Assembly (NCBI GenBank): GCA_000697335.1
Contig: JNEM01012327.1
Location: forward strand, 1 to 17,143
Length of the DNA stretch: 17,143 nt
Direction of reading: 5' to 3'
Source of the DNA: Conidiobolus incongruus B7586
Lineage: Eukaryota; Entomophthoromycota; Entomophthoromycetes; Entomophthorales; Conidiobolaceae
Position 1 is the first letter of the stretch, and each line of letters opens with the position of its first letter. The translations under genes and the position numbers were made by a program. Shown here piece after piece: positions 9,371 through 17,143 of this stretch. A model generated the notes under the pieces. The model ran no database searches, had not been told where the DNA came from, and saw only the letters and a list, made by a program, of their open reading frames with translations.

Positions 9371-10079
9371 TTTTATTATTATAAAACTATCTTTACCTAT
9401 TTAAAAAAACAGCTTAATAATTAAATATACTAATAATTTAATTGAACAAGCATTTAACATTGTATCTAGATACTTATTATTATTTCTTAACTATTCTTAA
9501 TATATTAAATTTTTAATTGGTAACATTGGTTATAATTTTATATTAAGTTAAAATTAGCTTAAATACCATAGTTTTTTATCTATAAGTATTACTCTAGTAG
9601 GTTACAAATCTATTTTATTTATATTTTAAAAGAAATTAATAAAATTAATCTCAAAAAATTTATATTATCTTATTATAAAACAACTAAATATTTTACCTAA
9701 TACCAACTTTATAATTGTATCAAATAATTTTATAATTATAAATAAAAACCAATGTAAAAAACTAATTAAAAACCTTAATAATTTATAAAGATATGTATCT
9801 GTTTATTATTTATCTATTAATACTTTATCTATTAACTTTAATGAAGTTATAACTAATAACCACTTCTTATATAATATAGTAAGTTAATTTGCTAATATTT
9901 TTGAATTTGTGAGTAGATTACCTTTTAAACATAATATTAAACAAAAGTCAAACTTCTCTTAGGTATATAATTATACTTAAAACTTACTTATCGTTTATCT
10001 CTTAAATAATATCAAATTTTAACAAAAGAAATCTAAAAATTACTTGAAAATAAATATATTAAACTTTTTTCCTCACTAT

Positions 10080-10460
10080 AAAAATTTTTTGTCCTCTTTA
10101 TATAAAAAGCTAATGGTGGTTAAAGATTATATATTAATAATTGTGTTTTAAACTCTAAAACTATTAAAGATAAAACTATTATCAAACCTATATGATATTA
10201 GGGATAAACTACTTAAATCCACTATATTTACTAAATTAAATATTAAAAATAGTTATTATAAAATTAAAATTAAAGAAAATTCTATATCCTTAACTATTTT
10301 TAATATTTTACTAAGGTACTATAAATTTATTATTATAAACTTTAAATTATATAATACCCTTGTAATTTTTACTTAATTTATTAATTCCCTTTTTAACCTT
10401 ATCTTTAATAACTTTATTATTTTATATCTTGATAATATCTTAATCTATTTAAAAACTAAA
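10080..10460 (+). pseudogene. Reverse transcriptase remnant of Gypsy fossil A
   Basis: Several Gypsy reverse-transcriptase blocks can be read in order. Near 10112-10170 a segment with NSKTIKDKT corresponds to the family motif around 'VDYRxLNxxTIKDxYPLP'. About 10225-10270 (TKLNIKNSYYKI) corresponds to the 'fSKLDLRSGYHQI' block with the first catalytic Asp region, and 10425-10451 is the Y-x-D-D box region (YLDNILIYL as read). Element B has the same blocks at 14520-14860. The enzyme copied the element RNA into DNA. This copy is a fossil broken many times. Confidence 0.75.
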
Positions 10461-10799
10461 AACAACATATTTAACATGTAAATCAAGTTTTACAAATTAT
10501 TCAAGAATATAAATTATTTTTAAAGTTATTAAAATGTATTTTTGGTGTTTTTTCTATTTTTTTGTATAGTTATATTGTTTTTTCTTAAGGAATTAGTATT
10601 AATCTAATTAAACTTAATGGTTTAAAAGTTTTTACTATACTTATAAATAAAAATCAACTTATGTTTATACTTAAATTATTAAATTACTTTAAAGATTTTA
10701 TAAATTCTTTTATTAAACTTATAACTCTTCTAATTAGTCTCTTTAGCAAAAACTCTCTTTTTGAATAAACCTTACTATATACTTTTTACATAAATACTT

Positions 10800-11170
10800 T
10801 AATTTTCTATATTACTAATGCTTTTGCTTTATCTATTTTAAATTTTAAACTACCTACTATTATATATACTAACTTTAATTTTTTTACAATTGGTGGATAG
10901 TTAACCTAATTTAAATTTAATTTATATTTTACCTTTTAACTATATAATAAAATAATAAATAAAAGAGAATAAATTGAGCTTAACTTTACAAACATTATTT
11001 TAAAACCTATAACATTCTGGTTAAGAACAATAAAACAAGTTAAACTAAAATACCTAGTTTATAAACAAGAACTTTTTGCTTTAGTAGAAATAATTAAAAA
11101 TCATTTATATTTTTTATCTTGTAACTTTTTCTTAATATTTACAGATTATAAATCACTCATCTACTTCAAC
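10800..11170 (+). pseudogene. RNase H remnant of Gypsy fossil A
   Basis: FYITNAFAL near 10806 corresponds to the opening of Gypsy RNase H ('xTDASxxAIGAVL'). From about 11035 a relatively clean stretch contains KYLVYKQELFALVEIIKN and then LIFTDYKSLIYF, matching the family's 'Y.v.eKElLAiv.alk.wr.yL' and 'TDHKsLxyl' motifs in order and spacing. RNase H removes the RNA strand during reverse transcription. It is directly downstream of the reverse transcriptase, as expected. Fossil, broken. Confidence 0.75.
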
Positions 11171-11569
11171 ACTTAAAAGTATTTATTAAGAAAATAAGCT
11201 AAATAGATTAAAACTATCTAAGTTTATCTTTTCTTTATCTAATATCTCTTAGGTTAATAAAATTATATTATAGATACTTTGTTAAAAAATCTTACATACT
11301 TATCTTTTTATTTTAATTATAAAAACCTAGCAGATATTAGCATAATAATTATTAATGAAAGAAATAAAAAATTTATTAAATCATTTTAAAAACACTATTA
11401 AATAATAATTTCTTTATTTTAATTAAAGAAAAACTCTTTAAATTATTAGAAAGCAAATTAAAATATGTTAAAAGATTTAAAATCATTGATATCTTATTAT
11501 ATTATAATAATTGTTTATATGTCCTTAATATTCTTAAAATTTAACAAGTAATATTTAATGAGTATTATA

Positions 11570-12160
11570 ATTTACCTATTAAAAGATATTAAATCCAGTT
11601 AAAAACTGCTGAGAGAATTAAAATAAAATATTATTAACCTTCTTTAGTTAAATTAGTTTAGAAATACACTAATACTTATGATATATGCTAAAGAATTAAA
11701 TATAATACCTAATTAATATATGGTAAACTTATTCCCTTATAAGTTTTTAATGGAATTTAATAACAAATTTAACTTAATTTCATAGAAATCTTTAAATCAA
11801 TAACAAGTTATAATAACTTATTAATTATAATGAATTTATTCTCTAAAAATATTTATTTTATTCTTTGTTTCAAAACTTCTACAATTAAAGATATTGTAAA
11901 ATTGTTATTTTTTAATATTCTTACCTATTATAAAATTCTATAAACTATAATATTTGATAAAGATATATGTTTCAACTTTTAATTTTGAAAGTTATTATCC
12001 TTTTCCCTTAAGATTAATCTAGCTATATTTACTATTAATTATTACTGAACTAATAAACTTGTTGAAAAAACTATTAAAACTTTTATAAGTATTATAACAA
12101 TTGCTATTTAATTAATATTTTTCCTTATTTTAATTTACTACTAAAAACCTAATTATCCAA
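11570..12160 (+). pseudogene. Integrase remnant of Gypsy fossil A
   Basis: The order matches Gypsy integrases. A segment with YYxPSLVKLV at about 11625-11660 and the C-D-I-C-like region at about 11670-11695 represent the HHCC zinc domain. A catalytic-core block near 11806-11860 (SYNNLLIIMNLFSKNIYFI) corresponds to 'gyDailVvvDrfSKmahFi'. A block near 12040-12090 (NYY, TNKLVEKTIKTF) corresponds to the 'YHPQTDGQTERxNqtLe' motif. The C-terminal part beyond about 12160 is not recognisable. Fossil, broken many times. Confidence 0.75.
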
Positions 12161-12259
12161 ATTAAATTTTATTAATATTTTACAAATCTTTATATTTAAG
12201 TAACTTTACTATTATTTAACCTTATATACTTATATATATATATTTTATTTAACTATAAG

Positions 12260-12683
12260 AAAAACTTAATTTTTTTCTTTAACTAAGATTTTAACTTATA
12301 TTACTTCTTAAATAAATAAACTTTTTGCTTAATTATTAATATATTTCTTATTATTATTAGTTAATATTTTAATATTAAAGGATCTAGTTATTATATATTT
12401 TTTAAAGTATTAAAAACCTGCTTCTTTTACCCTTAACTATTTTTATTTACTTATATAATAGCAGTGATTAAAAAGATTTAAAAGTACTTTTACTACTATA
12501 GTTAAAGATTTTATAATTATAACTTATTGTTCTGTATATAACTAAAACAAGATAAACACTTAAAATTCTAATAACAATAACTATTATTCTATTAGTTAAT
12601 AAGATTTTATCAATACCAATAGTACTTTTATTGAGTGTAGACTAAAATTAAAGTAAACTTAGTAGATTAACTATATACAACAA
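12260..12683 (+). repeat. Junction of fossils A and B, with candidate LTR end and leader of B
   Basis: Between A's last integrase block and B's gag start there are only about 420 bases. They should contain A's 3' end, any LTRs and B's leader. A stretch near 12449-12490 (acttatataatagcagtgat and following) resembles 7953-7995 in A's leader at roughly three of four bases, so B's leader probably starts near 12430. I could not find two full LTRs here, nor a copy of the 7559-7940 repeat. A deletion, or a B LTR too diverged to see, would explain this. Confidence 0.35.
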
Positions 12684-13450
12684 ATGATAACTGAATTAAA
12701 TAGTTATAGGGTTTTATTATCTACTTTAAAAAGCTTTAACAAAGTTAAATTCTTTACAAATAACTTAATTACTTATAACAACTTAAAATCTCCTCAAAAA
12801 CTAAAAGAATTTTTAGACAAACTAACCAAATTCCTTAAAGAAATTGAAACTTTAAATCTATATAATTTAGTAAAAATTTTAGCTTTTAAATTAACCTCTT
12901 ATATTAAACTCTAGTAGCATAAATACTTAGAAGACACACCTAATTTTATTAGTGGTTCTTTTTATCTTGATAAAATCTAAACATTTAACTAATTTAAATA
13001 AATAATTAAGTAGAGGTTTTACCAATCAGATATAGTTACTCTAGCTTAAAATAAATTAGCAAGGATTATTTAAAAATCTTTAGTTAGAAATTTCATAGAA
13101 GAATTTACTTAGTTTAAATTAAAAATTTTTAACTTGTTTAAAGGTGAAAAAAAGCAAGTTTAAGAGAAAACTCAAGCTTAATATTTTTATAGTTGTCTAC
13201 TCTAAGATTAATGTAAAAATAGCTATTAAAATAAAAGATGATTAAAATTATATTAAAAGAATAAATAAAAGTTTTTACACAAGCTTTAATAGTTCCCTAT
13301 TTAAATTATCTAATCCTAATGCTATAAATATATCTGTAATATAGAAAAAAAAGTATCTAACTAAAGAAAAGAAATTATACTTAAGAAAAAATAAAAGATG
13401 TTTCTATTATAAATAAATTAATATAGATTACCATTAGAATAAATATTTTA
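12684..13450 (+). pseudogene. Gag remnant of Gypsy fossil B
   Basis: An open stretch of 76 codons from an ATG at 12684 gives a Lys/Leu/Asn-rich, probably helical N-terminal gag piece (MITELNSYRVLL..., with KSPQKLKEFLDKLTKFLKEI in the middle), the longest plus-strand open frame of the window. The following sequence has gag-like texture (SDIVTLA, NFIEEFT, FNLFKGEKKQV), as in the retrotransposon gag core. A CCHC-type knuckle region lies at about 13399-13446, opening with RCFYY and having the expected His and basic residues downstream. The open frame is a fossil fragment, not a host gene. Confidence 0.65.
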
Positions 13451-13739
13451 AGTTATTTAATAATAAAAACTATAGTGATATAATTTTAAACAACAATATT
13501 TAAGTGAACAATAAAGAAAATAATCAACAGATTAATAATTAATCTAGTTTAAATTTAACTTAATATTGTTAAAATAACAAAGAGAAATTTTTGTCAAAAT
13601 TTCTTTATAATAAACCTTTAAAATTATATTCAAATAACTAAAAATTTTTTTAAAAATTATTAGAGAAGAAGAGTAATATCTATTTAAACTTTTATTTATT
13701 AGATTTTTATGAAAATAAATTATGTTTATTATAAATCTT

Positions 13740-13850
13740 TAAAGGTACTTTAAATAAACACCTCATTTTTTTCCTATTTAACTCTAAATATAATAGTGTG
13801 TTTATTAATAAAGATATTGTTAAAAGATTTAAATTATCTTATAATCAAAT
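13740..13850 (+). pseudogene. Aspartic protease remnant of Gypsy fossil B
   Basis: A stretch after the gag knuckle reads HLIFFLFNSKYNSVFINKDIV. Its layout recalls fungal Gypsy retropepsins: a hydrophobic strand, the active-site neighbourhood, 'a(T/S)hnFIsp.lv', then a helix with KRFKLS. Its position between gag and reverse transcriptase supports the assignment. It would have cut the Gag-Pol product. The resemblance is short and the segment is a fossil. Confidence 0.5.
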
Positions 13851-14499
13851 AAATATAGTATTAAATTATGTAAATAATATCCAATAAACTACCAAAGGAT
13901 TTTTATATTATAATATTTTATTAGTGATAAGTTACTTTAAAAGAATTTAATTTATAATAGGTTTTATAAAATATAATACTACTATAAGTTTTAGTTGGTT
14001 TTAAAAATACTATCTAATTATCATAAATAAAAATTTATTTAATAAGTATATTTTTTTGCTTTGTTATAATAGTTTAAGTTATAAGTTAATAACTAATTCT
14101 ATTATAGAAGAGGGTATTAATAATACCTTTTTCAATATATAATAATTTCAAAAACATCTTTTGTAAATTTAATTAAGAAGTTAGAAAATTAATCTAGTAT
14201 AATTTATATTAACTCTAACACTATCTCTATTTTTTAAAAAATTCTAAAAAATGCTTTAAATGTCCAAAATCTATTGTATAAAGTTATTAATAAATATAGA
14301 AATGTTTTTAAAGTTTTAATTACTCTATCATTAAAAAAAATATATCTTATAAATCAAACTGTTATTTAATACCTAACTTAATTATAAATCATCTTATCAC
14401 AATTCTTTTAAATAATATAAGGCCTTTTATAAAGAAATAAACAAGCTATTAGAATTAGGTATTATATAATTTTCTATAAACCCTTAAAGTTTACTAGTT

Positions 14500-14870
14500 T
14501 TTTTTATTAAAAAATATAATAGAGGTTGGTGATTTTATATTAATAATAGAGTTTTTAATAGTAAAACAATTAAAGATAAAACTCTTTTACTCAATTTAAA
14601 TAAGATTAGAGATAAATTTATAGATATAAACTATTTTAATAAAATAAATCTTAAGAACAGCTATTATAATATTTTAGTTAACAAATAAAATATACTTTTA
14701 ATTACTTTTAATTGGGTATTAAAATATTATAAGTTTACAGTTATAAATTTTAAACTTTGTAACACACTTGTTATATTTATATAATTATAAATAGTTTATT
14801 TAACAAGTATTATAATGATTTTGTTAAATCTTACTTGAACAATATTTTAGTTTATTTAAAGACTTTAGAT
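14500..14870 (+). pseudogene. Reverse transcriptase remnant of Gypsy fossil B
   Basis: From about 14525 one reads FYINNRVFNSKTIKDKTLLL, then NKIRDKFIDINYFNKINL and NSYYNILV. These correspond in order to the Gypsy blocks 'fcvDYRxLNxxTikdxyPLP', 'l.dxL.gaxyFSKlDL' and 'sgYhQirv'. Next comes TFNWVLKYYKFTVINFKLCNT ('T.fgxyey.vmPFGLxNAP'), and the Y-x-D-D box region at about 14832-14858 (YLNNILVYL as read). This is the clearest coding fossil in the window. It matches element A's blocks, which supports common ancestry. Broken, not functional. Confidence 0.8.
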
Positions 14871-15199
14871 AATTATATTTCATATATAGAGATTATTTTA
14901 CAAATATTCAACTAAAATTAGTTATCAGTAAAACTCTCTAAATGTGTTTTTGTTGCTTCATCTATTTTATTTTATAGTTACATTATTTCTTCTAAATGAA
15001 TTTCTATTGATCTAGCAAAACTTTAAAGATTATACAACACTATAATCTTTACCAGTAAATATTAAGTAATAACTTTTTCAAAATTAGTTATATATTTTAA
15101 AAACTATATTCTTATATTTTTTGAGCTTATTAATTTTATATCTAATTTATTAAAAAAGGTAAACTATTTACTTAAACCCCTAATAAAACTTTTTCTTTT

Positions 15200-15580
15200 T
15201 ATACACTAATCTACAAAATTGTTACAGCTTTAATACTTGCTATATTTAACTTTAAATTACTAGTAATTGTGTTTATAGACATATCTACTTATATTATAGC
15301 TAGTTAAATAACATAAAACAAAATTATTGAAGATTTTAAAAAATATAGCTACTTTAAAACTTTAGAAAAGGTAATTAAACACTAAAAAGTTTTTAAATAT
15401 TTAAATCTAAAGCTTTTAGTGTTTTAATTTAGAAAATTAATGTTTACTAAACAAAATTATCTTATATATAAGTAAGAAATATTTATATTAATAGAAATGA
15501 TAAGAAAGTATAGTTATTAGTTATCCTATTAAGAGTTTTTATGCTTAAATAATTATAAATCATTAATTTACTTAAATTCA
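15200..15580 (+). pseudogene. RNase H remnant of Gypsy fossil B
   Basis: A segment at about 15448-15580, beginning NYLIYK and ending with YKSLIYL, matches the two conserved RNase H blocks seen in element A (11035-11165): 'Y.vyeqElfALve.ir.y' and 'tDhKSLiYl'. The first acidic block is expected near 15270 (VFIDISTYI as read). The spacing from the reverse-transcriptase box is close to that in A. Fossil. Confidence 0.65.
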
Positions 15581-15889
15581 TAAAAACACCTATTTAAAAA
15601 ATAAATTAAATAGATAAAAACTACTGAAGAGTATCTATTCTTAATTAAATACTTTCCTAATAAATAAAATAAAATTTTAGATATATTGAGTAAAAATCTA
15701 ATTTATACATCAGTGTGTAATAAATGTAAAAAACTAATTGAAACTAGCTTAACAATTATCACTTTAATTAATCAAAACTTTTATTATACCTTAAAAGAAA
15801 AACTATAATGTGATAATTTTTATTTAATGATTAAAGTTAAAATAGAAGAGAATAATAAGAAAACACTTTTTAAATATAAAAGATTCTAA

Positions 15890-16867
15890 ATATTGAATGG
15901 TTTGTTATATAAACATAATAAATTATATATTCTAAAAATCCCTAACCTTCAATTAGAGATTTTAAAACAATATTACAACTATAAGTTAAATAGACATTAA
16001 AGTTAAATTTAACTTAATAATAAAATCCAAGTAAAATATTATATACTAAAATTAATTAAATTGGTAAAAAACCATTATAAATCTTGTGATAACTATTAAA
16101 GAAATAAGTATAATATAAAAAAGTTATTGGTGAATTAAATTCCTTACCTTTACCATTTAAACCTTAAGCTTAAATATAACTTAACTTTATAGAAATACTT
16201 AAGTTAAAAAAAAAGCTATGATAATATTTTAGTAGTTGTTAATTTATATAGCAGATTTACTTATTTTATTCTTACTTATAAAATAATTACAATATTTAAA
16301 ATAGTTAACTTATTAATTAAAAAGATGATTTTATTATATAAATCACTTATTATTATTATTACTAATAGAGATTTTAAATTTACTTTAAAATTCTAAAAAG
16401 CTTTTATATAATATATAGATATTTATATAAAACTCAATATTGTTTGTATTTATGAATTAAATAAATTAATTGAAGTTATTAAAACTTTAAATATGATGGT
16501 TAGAAATTATATTAACTTTAATTAAGATAATTAAAAATCTCCCTTACTTTATTTATAACTTACTTATAACAATTTAGTTAATTAATTTATTAGTTTAACT
16601 CCTTATTTTATAAATTATAAACAATATCTTAACTTATTAATTCACCTTAATTTAGATGTTATTACCAAAAAGTTTATCATGGATAAATTAGAAAGATTTG
16701 AATTAATCCACCAAATAGTTTCAAAATTAACTAAGTTAAAACAAATATATAATGAAAATTATTATTTAAAATTCTATAAAACTTTACCTAAATATAAATC
16801 CAAGTCTTTAGTCCATTTAGATATAATAGATATACTTTTCACCAAGTATTACTCTGCATTTTTAATA
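15890..16867 (+). pseudogene. Integrase remnant of Gypsy fossil B
   Basis: Blocks in order: HHCC zinc region with KNHYKSCDN (about 16065-16100); core block YDNILVVVNLYSRFTYFI from 16217 (family 'YdnIlVvvDrySrftyfi'); ITNRDFKFT near 16358-16384 (family 'iSDrgpqFts', second catalytic Asp region); and an NKLIEVIKTLNMMVRNYIN block near 16460-16515 ('DGqTErvnqtle.ylR.yv'). An open stretch of 69 codons from 16679 is the C-terminal region (MDKLERFELIHQIV, KLKQIYNENYYLKF; family helix 'l...lkqiydrnyy.kf'). Its last six codons come from the inserted mariner end. Fossil, interrupted by that insertion. Confidence 0.75.
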
Positions 16868-17143
16868 ATGGGAATTTTTTGTGATTAAAAATAAATAAAC
16901 ATTTGAATATATAATATATAAAAATAAATATATAAAATAAATTTAATAGTTTCTTTTATTATTAATAACTTTTTGCTATACTTTTAGCAAACTTCTAACA
17001 CCTAAAAAACAGTTCTTTTTATTAAAGACTGAAATTTAATGTTTCACAAACCAATTAAATTTTCCTGCAGAAATTTTCTTTCCTACAAGCTGGTTTTTTA
17101 ATTGCCTAAAGCAATTATAATCACATGGGTTATAATCAGGGGA
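16868..17143 (-). mobile_element. Mariner (DD34D) transposon copy 2, 3' part, runs off the right edge
   Basis: The plus strand here begins ATGGGAATTTTTTGTG, the same terminal repeat as the 3' end of copy 1 (ATAGGAATTTTTTATG), and is preceded by TA at 16866-16867. The whole segment aligns, inverted, with 6268-6542. Over the 201 coding bases shared with copy 1 identity is about 83 percent, with 29 transitions and 6 transversions by hand count. The element entered the integrase C-terminal region of Gypsy fossil B. Its other end and the rest of the transposase lie outside the window. It is clearly less eroded than copy 1. Confidence 0.85.
16943..17143 (-). pseudogene. Mariner transposase C-terminal end, partial (copy 2)
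   Basis: Reading left from 17143, 67 codons run in one frame to a stop at 16943-16945 and give SPDYNPCDYNCFRQLKNQL, VGKKISAGKFNWFVKH, ISVFNKKNCFLGVRSLLKV and QKVINNKRNY. This is the mariner C-terminus: SPDxxPxDYxxF holds the third catalytic Asp (codon at 17120-17122), followed by the LKxxLxGK segment and the tail 'G...L..r...vi...g.Y'. Two in-frame stops interrupt it (TAA at codon 36, TAG at codon 56). Both could come from Gln codons by C-to-T change, and at codon 36 copy 1 indeed has CAA. There is no frameshift relative to copy 1 in this part. The copy is therefore inactive, though its third Asp is intact. Confidence 0.85.

Larger units (their letters stand above)
7559..12260 (+). mobile_element. 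Ty3/Gypsy LTR retrotransposon fossil A
   Basis: A plus-strand Gypsy-type element with parts in the standard order: LTR and leader (7559 to about 8200), gag (about 8200-9020), protease (about 9290-9370), reverse transcriptase (about 10080-10460), RNase H (about 10800-11170) and integrase (about 11570-12160). RNase H before integrase in this arrangement defines Ty3/Gypsy rather than Copia. It is broken very many times and far from functional. No chromodomain or 3' LTR was recognised: the recognisable sequence fades at about 12260, shortly before element B's leader begins. It is probably old or heavily RIPed, and because RIP speeds divergence no date is offered. Confidence 0.75.
12430..16867 (+). 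mobile_element. Ty3/Gypsy LTR retrotransposon fossil B, interrupted by mariner copy 2
   Basis: A second Gypsy-type fossil, head to tail with A: gag (12684 to about 13450), protease (about 13740-13850), reverse transcriptase (about 14500-14870), RNase H (about 15200-15580) and integrase (about 15890 to 16867). Reverse-transcriptase blocks resemble those of A (shared NSKTIKDKT and IRDK segments), so A and B are related families or subfamilies. B is broken many times but keeps two longer open stretches, suggesting it is somewhat less eroded than A. The 3' end is displaced: mariner copy 2 enters the integrase C-terminal region at 16866-16867, and the rest of B, with its 3' LTR, should lie beyond the window. 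Confidence 0.75.

Noticed and set aside
12684-12914. Novel small host protein of 76 residues
   Set aside because: Its position directly before the gag knuckle and pol of element B, and its gag-like composition, make it a gag fragment.
16679-16888. Novel small host protein of 69 residues
   Set aside because: It lies in frame within the integrase C-terminal region of Gypsy fossil B, and its last six codons are the mariner terminal repeat.
6268-17143. Large inverted terminal repeats bounding an 11 kb element (6268-6542 against 16868-17143), as a Polinton-like or giant transposon would have
   Set aside because: Both arms are the 3' part of a mariner transposase gene plus its terminal repeat. 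Two mariner copies in opposite orientation explain the symmetry, and the DNA between them is Gypsy sequence with no capsid or polymerase-B signals.
1-17143. Mitochondrial genome fragment
   Set aside because: The A+T content would fit, but there are no cox, cob, nad, atp or rRNA signatures, no intact tRNAs, and the coding remnants are nuclear-type retroelements and mariner.

Overview
The window has very high A+T content throughout. It consists of decayed transposable elements and gene-free DNA. I found no intact host gene, no reliable RNA gene and no CRISPR array. The most likely source is an AT-rich block (AT isochore, subtelomere or pericentromere) of a filamentous fungus in which repeats were mutated by repeat-induced point mutation (RIP, C-to-T on both strands). 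The best direct evidence is the pair of mariner copies. Over their shared 201 bases of coding sequence I count by eye 29 transitions against 6 transversions, and 24 of the transitions are to A/T in the left copy. A genome that is simply AT-rich and drifting is the alternative. The species cannot be named from the sequence.

Layout. 1-403 is an inverted, diverged copy of 7559 to about 7960, read here as an LTR plus leader of a Ty3/Gypsy-like element lying mostly off the left edge. 404-1848 is AT-rich with no gene, followed by an (AT)17 tract. About 2000-5200 is somewhat richer in G+C and in CA/TG dinucleotides. It holds a short protein-like stretch, an unassigned 85-codon open frame, a small cluster of inverted repeats, a degenerate tRNA-like sequence (about 4634-4707, minus strand) and a probable short LTR (4967-5121). 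5297-6542 is a nearly full-length, dead mariner (DD34D) DNA transposon. 6543-7558 is AT-rich with no gene.

From 7559 to 16867 two related Ty3/Gypsy retrotransposon fossils lie head to tail on the plus strand. Element A runs from 7559 to about 12260 and element B from about 12430 to beyond the mariner insertion. Each shows gag with a CCHC knuckle, protease, reverse transcriptase, RNase H and integrase in Gypsy order, and each is broken many times. A second mariner copy, on the minus strand, enters B at a TA dinucleotide (16866-16867) and runs off the right edge. This gives an order of events: B was there before that mariner copy. The two longest plus-strand open frames are remnants of B (gag N-terminus at 12684-12914, integrase C-terminus at 16679-16888), not host genes. 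I found no convincing novel system; what is of interest is the nesting, the RIP-like decay and the less eroded 2-5.2 kb island.
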